Shown here one piece after another: positions 60,236 through 64,000 of a stretch of DNA of 64,000 nucleotides. A program made the position numbers and the translations under genes. The first letter of the stretch is position 1. Each line of letters opens with the position of its first letter. Origin of the DNA: Sinomonas susongensis (lineage in GTDB: Bacteria > Actinomycetota > Actinomycetes > Actinomycetales > Micrococcaceae); assembly GCF_005877005.1 (NCBI RefSeq), contig NZ_SSNH01000009.1:76249-140248 (forward strand), read 5' to 3'. The notes under the pieces are model-generated. The model made no database searches. It saw nothing but the letters and a program-made list of their open reading frames with translations, and was not told the DNA's origin.

Positions 60236-60332
60236 GACCCCCCAATCCAAACCGGTCCTTGGGAGGGACCCACGGTCCCCCCAAGGGCCCTCACAAGTCC
60301 GCCCAGATGCGGGAGCATCACAAGGAGTTGTT

Positions 60333-61277
60333 ATGGCCAGCACGATCGCAGCCCGTCCCCGGTCCAGGACAGGCGACAAGCACCGTCTCCGGCCTGGAAG
60401 CACCAGACGCCGACAGCACGCGGCCGCCTACCTGTTCGTCCTTCCCTTCTTCGCCGTGTTCGTGGCCATGCTGATCGTGCCCCTCTTCTACTCGGGCTAT
60501 CTCAGCTTCTTTCAGACCAGACTCGTGGGCGGGGTCAGCTTCGTCGGATTCGCCAACTACCTCCACGCGTTCACCGACACGGCGTTCTTGGGAGGAGTTG
60601 CGAGAATGGCGCTCTTCCTCGTGATCCAAGTCCCGGTCATGCTCGCGCTGGCCCTGTTCTGCGCCCTCGCGCTCGACAGCGGCTGGGTCCGTGGGAGCAA
60701 GGTGCTCCGGCTCCTGATGTTCATCCCGTACGCCGTCCCGGGCGTTGTAGCAACGTTGATGTGGGGCTACCTCTACGGCAACGATTTCGGACCCATCGCG
60801 CAGACCCTCCGGGCCATCGGGCTAGGCGCCCCGGATCTGCTCTCACCCGAAAACGTCCTCGGTTCCCTGATGAATATCGTCACCTGGGAGTTTGCGGGCT
60901 ACAACATGATCATCATGTACTCGGCCCTTCGGTCGATCCCCGGGGAGCTCTACGAGGCGGCGGAGATTGACGGCGCCAGCCAATGGCGCATCGCCTGGAG
61001 CATCAAAATCCCTGCAATCCGCCCCGCGATCCTCCTGACCATCATCTTCTCGGTCATCGGAACCTTCCAGCTGTTCAACGAGCCGAGCCTGCTCCACAAT
61101 CTGGCACCCAACGCGATAAGCAACTCCTTCACCCCCAATTTCTACGCGTACAACCTCGCCTTCGTCGACCAAAACGTCAACTACGCCGCCGCAGTGGCGT
61201 TCATCCTCGGCATTGTCATCATGATCGTGTCCTACGTGGTGCAGCTGAGCACCCAGAAGCGGGAGAAGAACGCATGA
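60333..61277 (+). CDS. Sugar ABC transporter permease 1 (MalF/UgpA type)
   Basis: A 314-aa inner membrane subunit with six helices. The N-terminal basic tail is followed by AAYLFVLPFFAVFVAMLIVPLFYSGY, and the EAA loop is LYEAAEIDGASQWRIAWSIKIP near residue 207. AAGGAG precedes ATG 60333. Coupled to the next permease by ATGA. Confidence 0.94.
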   Translation: MASTIAARPRSRTGDKHRLRPGSTRRRQHAAAYLFVLPFFAVFVAMLIVPLFYSGYLSFFQTRLVGGVSFVGFANYLHAFTDTAFLGGVARMALFLVIQVPVMLALALFCALALDSGWVRGSKVLRLLMFIPYAVPGVVATLMWGYLYGNDFGPIAQTLRAIGLGAPDLLSPENVLGSLMNIVTWEFAGYNMIIMYSALRSIPGELYEAAEIDGASQWRIAWSIKIPAIRPAILLTIIFSVIGTFQLFNEPSLLHNLAPNAISNSFTPNFYAYNLAFVDQNVNYAAAVAFILGIVIMIVSYVVQLSTQKREKNA

Positions 61278-62203
61278 GCGCCATCCCAGCTACCCGCACT
61301 CGTGCCGAGCGGCGCACAACGCCCGGTGTCCGAATCGGGAGGCGCAGGAAAGGACGCGAGGAGCGCCGGAGCAGTCTGCTGACGCTCCTGCTGTGGGTTT
61401 GCGGCCTCTACTTCGCCTTCCCGCTGGTGTGGCTCGTGGTCGCGTCCACCAAGGACAACGCTGACCTGTTCACAAGCTTCGGACTTTGGTTCGGGAAGAG
61501 GTTCAGTCTCTTCGACAACCTCGCCACCGTCTTCAGCACCCAGAACGGCATCTACCTCCACTGGGCGCTCAACACCGTCCTCTACGCAGGAGTCAGCGCA
61601 GTCGGCGCGTCCCTGCTGGCCACCATGGCCGGCTACGCCTTCGCCAAATACGACTTTCCGGGAGGGAGGGCGCTCTTCAGCGTGACCCTGGGCGCCATCA
61701 TGATCCCGCTCACTGCCCTTGCCATCCCCACCTATCTGCTCTTCAGCTCGGCAGGGTTGACGAACACTCCCTCGGCCATAATCCTCCCTTCGCTCGTGAG
61801 CCCGTTCGGCGTCTTCCTGATGAGGGTCTACGCCGCGGACGCGATCCCGGACTCGCTCATCGAAGCGGCGAGAATGGACGGAGCTGGCGAGTGGCGAATC
61901 TTCTGGCAGGTGGGCCTGCGTCTGCTTGGGCCTGGCGTGGTCACAGTCTTCCTCTTCGCACTGGTGGCGACCTGGAGCAACTATTTCCTTCCCCTGATCA
62001 TGCTCAACAGCTCGGGCCTCTATCCCCTGACGGTGGGGCTTGCCCAACAGCAGGCGGCCAGTGCTGCCGGTGGCGGAGCCCAAGCCCTGTTCTCCACCGT
62101 AATCACGGGATCGGTCGTCTCCGTCGTGCCGCTCATCCTGTGTTTCCTCTACCTCCAGCGCTACTGGCAGACCGGTCTCGCAACCGGCAGCACCAAGGGC
62201 TGA
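61274..62203 (+). CDS. Sugar ABC transporter permease 2 (MalG/UgpE type)
   Basis: A 309-aa inner membrane subunit with six helices. Start ATG 61274 overlaps the previous stop. The EAA loop is LIEAARMDGAGEWRIFWQVGL near residue 195. A basic tail RAERRTTPGVRIGRRRKG leads into the first helix. It pairs with permease 1; a shared MsmK-type ATPase elsewhere is needed. Confidence 0.94.
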   Translation: MSAIPATRTRAERRTTPGVRIGRRRKGREERRSSLLTLLLWVCGLYFAFPLVWLVVASTKDNADLFTSFGLWFGKRFSLFDNLATVFSTQNGIYLHWALNTVLYAGVSAVGASLLATMAGYAFAKYDFPGGRALFSVTLGAIMIPLTALAIPTYLLFSSAGLTNTPSAIILPSLVSPFGVFLMRVYAADAIPDSLIEAARMDGAGEWRIFWQVGLRLLGPGVVTVFLFALVATWSNYFLPLIMLNSSGLYPLTVGLAQQQAASAAGGGAQALFSTVITGSVVSVVPLILCFLYLQRYWQTGLATGSTKG

Positions 62204-62263
62204 GCCGCACCCTCCGTCTCCTGTGCGGATCGATCTCCGCATGCTCCCATCTGAAAGAAGACC

Positions 62264-64000
62264 ATGTCTGCAAGCCCACGCAAAGTACTCTTCGGCGCCG
62301 CGTATTACCACGAATACCAGCCTTCGCCCCGGCTCGAGGAAGACCTCGACCTCATGGTCGCGGCCCACATGACCGTCATCCGGGTGGGCGAATCGACTTG
62401 GTCCCAGTGGGAGCCCGAAGACGGCCGGTTCGACCTCGAATGGATGACGCCGGTCCTCGACGGCGCCCACCGGCGCGGTATCTCTGTAGTCCTCGGCACC
62501 CCAACCTATGCGGTCCCCATGTGGCTGGCCCGCCGCTATCCGGAGATCGCGGCTGAGACCCGCACCGGCAAGCCACTCGGGTGGGGGGCCCGCCAGGAGG
62601 TCGACTACACCCATCCAGCCTTCAAATTCCACGCCGAGCGGGCCATTCGCACGATCGTAGGCCGTTTCGCCGGACATCCCGCGGTCATCGGCTTTCAGGT
62701 CGACAACGAACCGGGCCTGCTCAGCTTTCACAATCGCGGGGTCTTCGAGCGTTTCAAGGACGAACTGCGCCACCAGTACGGAACCGTCGAGAACCTGAAC
62801 AAAGAATGGGGCCTGGTCTACTGGTCACACCAGCTTTCCACGTGGGCAGACCTGTGGACTCCAGACAATAACGCCCAGCCCCAGTACGATCTGGCCTGGC
62901 GGCGCTTCCAGGCACGCCTCACCACGGAATACCTGGCTTGGCAGACGGCCATCGTGAAGGAATACGCGTCTCCCGAACAATTCGTCACCACGTGCATCGC
63001 CTACGACCGCCCCTCTCAGCACGACGAAGAGCTGACTCGCGCATTCGACATCACCGCCGGGAACCCGTACTACGCCATGCAGGAAGCATTTGCAGCGGGC
63101 AGGGCGACCACCGAACCACAGGGCTGGGCCACCGCAGGGGCTTGGACGCTCTTCCAGAGCGGGGACAGGATGTACTCCTCCAAGCAGGCTCCCTTCCTGG
63201 TCACCGAGACCAACGCCGGGGCGATCGGCGGATCGGCGATGCATTATCCCGCCTTCGACGGGCAATGGCGGCAAGCCGCGTACGCCCTTATTTCCCGTGG
63301 AGCCGAGATGATCGAGTACTGGCACTGGGCCACGAACCACTATGGCGCGGAGACCTACTGGGTGGGGGTCCTCCCCCACGATCAGAAGCCCGGACGCGTC
63401 TACCGCGAGCTCGCCCGCATCGGCAAGGAACTGGACACGGCTGGCAGCGTCCTGACCGGGCTAGTTCCGGATGCCAGCATCGGGATGGTCTACTCCAACG
63501 AGTCGAAATGGGGCCTCGCCTGCCAACCCTGCTTCCACGTCGAGCACCAGCCCATGGAGGGAGACGAGCGCTCCTACCAGAAGATCTTCGAGGCCTTCTA
63601 CCGCGGGGCCCACAAAGCGGGGGTCCCGGTCAGGATCCTCCACGACACCCAGATCACTTCCCCGGAAGGCGGTCTCGACCCGCAGCAGGTGGCGGAGGAG
63701 CTTCCCGTGCTAATCGTGGCCGGCCTCTACATTGCCGACGACGGGCTCCTTGACTGGCTTCAGGCGTACGCCCAAGCGGGCGGTCATCTCGTCTTGGGCA
63801 TGCGCTCGGCTTACGCTGACCACGAAGCCCGTGCCCGAAGGGAGACCAAGCCGGCTAGGCTCCACGCCGCAGCGGGAATGAGCTACCAGGAGTTCTCCCA
63901 GCTCGATGCTCCGCTGGAACTCGTGGCCACCGGGAGCCTCACGCTGTCCGAAAAGGCCCGCGCCACCCGCTGGGCGGAGTACGTCGAACCCGGAGAAGCA
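62264..64000 (+). CDS. GH42 beta-galactosidase, 3' end missing
   Basis: Glycoside hydrolase family 42 enzyme, 579 codons visible, continuing past the window end; family length is about 650-690. The A-domain starts LFGAAYYHEYQPSPRLEEDLDLM. Acid/base Glu149 lies in QVDNEPG and nucleophile Glu315 in LVTETNAG. A trimerisation-like domain begins near residue 395. No signal peptide, so it hydrolyses imported galacto-oligosaccharides in the cytosol. ATG 62264 follows AAAGAAG. Last visible gene of the LacI-controlled operon. Confidence 0.94.
   Translation, partial: MSASPRKVLFGAAYYHEYQPSPRLEEDLDLMVAAHMTVIRVGESTWSQWEPEDGRFDLEWMTPVLDGAHRRGISVVLGTPTYAVPMWLARRYPEIAAETRTGKPLGWGARQEVDYTHPAFKFHAERAIRTIVGRFAGHPAVIGFQVDNEPGLLSFHNRGVFERFKDELRHQYGTVENLNKEWGLVYWSHQLSTWADLWTPDNNAQPQYDLAWRRFQARLTTEYLAWQTAIVKEYASPEQFVTTCIAYDRPSQHDEELTRAFDITAGNPYYAMQEAFAAGRATTEPQGWATAGAWTLFQSGDRMYSSKQAPFLVTETNAGAIGGSAMHYPAFDGQWRQAAYALISRGAEMIEYWHWATNHYGAETYWVGVLPHDQKPGRVYRELARIGKELDTAGSVLTGLVPDASIGMVYSNESKWGLACQPCFHVEHQPMEGDERSYQKIFEAFYRGAHKAGVPVRILHDTQITSPEGGLDPQQVAEELPVLIVAGLYIADDGLLDWLQAYAQAGGHLVLGMRSAYADHEARARRETKPARLHAAAGMSYQEFSQLDAPLELVATGSLTLSEKARATRWAEYVEPGEA

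Noticed and set aside
61232-62773. Long antisense open frame (513 codons) opposite the sugar permease and GH42 genes
   Set aside because: It lies against two clear gene families in overlapping frames, is full of Arg/Asp/Glu/His without family pattern, and is explained by high GC at third positions.
1-64000. tRNA, rRNA, CRISPR arrays, insertion sequences, phage genes, replication origin
   Set aside because: Looked for on both strands by eye (tRNA T-loop motifs, regular spacers, transposase or integrase motifs); none found.

Overview
The window is very GC-rich, with strongly GC-biased third codon positions. It has actinobacterial gene types throughout: leaderless starts behind TAnnnT boxes, a PRC-barrel/DUF2382 stress protein, PucR regulators, actinobacterial SLH-like repeats and a GH42 galactosidase operon. 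This suggests a Micrococcaceae bacterium of the Arthrobacter/Sinomonas kind; that assignment is inference from gene content. It reads as chromosome. I see no insertion sequence, prophage, integrase, CRISPR array, tRNA or rRNA. Coding density is high and no stretch longer than about 300 bases lacks a gene.

Layout. (1) 1-5.4 kb: the end of a peptide/nickel-type ABC transporter (binding protein plus a fused double permease), an FMN reductase, an SDR and a small membrane protein. (2) 5.5-12.3 kb: a TetR regulator with two operators, then a run of small, poorly known genes including an orphan GvpA-like gas-vesicle protein, an HTH protein with decapeptide repeats, a secreted S53 (sedolisin) peptidase and a cold-shock protein. 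(3) 12.4-20.5 kb: housekeeping and stress genes (PHP hydrolase, bifunctional penicillin-binding protein, PRC-barrel/DUF2382 protein, dehydrogenase, aldo/keto reductase, DMT transporter). (4) 20.5-34 kb: a seven-gene minus-strand catabolic operon (asparaginase, imidase/allantoinase-like deacetylase, MFS carrier, two SDRs, CxxC protein, Old Yellow Enzyme), a divergent LacI regulator, the 5-oxoprolinase operon pxpA-BCCP-biotin carboxylase-pxpB-pxpC, and a divergent PucR regulator. Similar operator sequences lie before the asparaginase operon, before lacI and before pxpA, so the two operons may form one regulon for lactam/imide/amide nitrogen. (5) 34-42 kb: a c-di-GMP/exopolysaccharide island. It has a deacetylase lipoprotein, a GGDEF protein with a decayed EAL domain, an EAL protein with a decayed GGDEF domain, a PilZ-containing cellulose synthase and a phosphoesterase. 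(6) 42.4-51.2 kb: a zinc alcohol dehydrogenase, then after a strong terminator an operon-like run of NCS1 permease, hydantoinase/oxoprolinase, three tandem DUF917 proteins and a PucR regulator. This is the best candidate for a poorly described pathway, probably uptake and breakdown of a hydantoin or thiohydantoin-like compound. (7) 51.3-57.5 kb: a polysaccharide pyruvyl transferase and a glycosyltransferase next to two secreted SLH proteins (S53 peptidase-SLH and SLH-GH25-like), which suggests pyruvate-dependent cell-wall anchoring. (8) 57.6-64 kb: a LacI regulator with three GTTAnCGnTAAC operators, a sugar ABC transporter without its own ATPase, and a GH42 beta-galactosidase that runs off the window.

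Across the window there are at least nine short (15-32 bp period) tandem duplications, some in frame inside genes and some in promoters or between genes.
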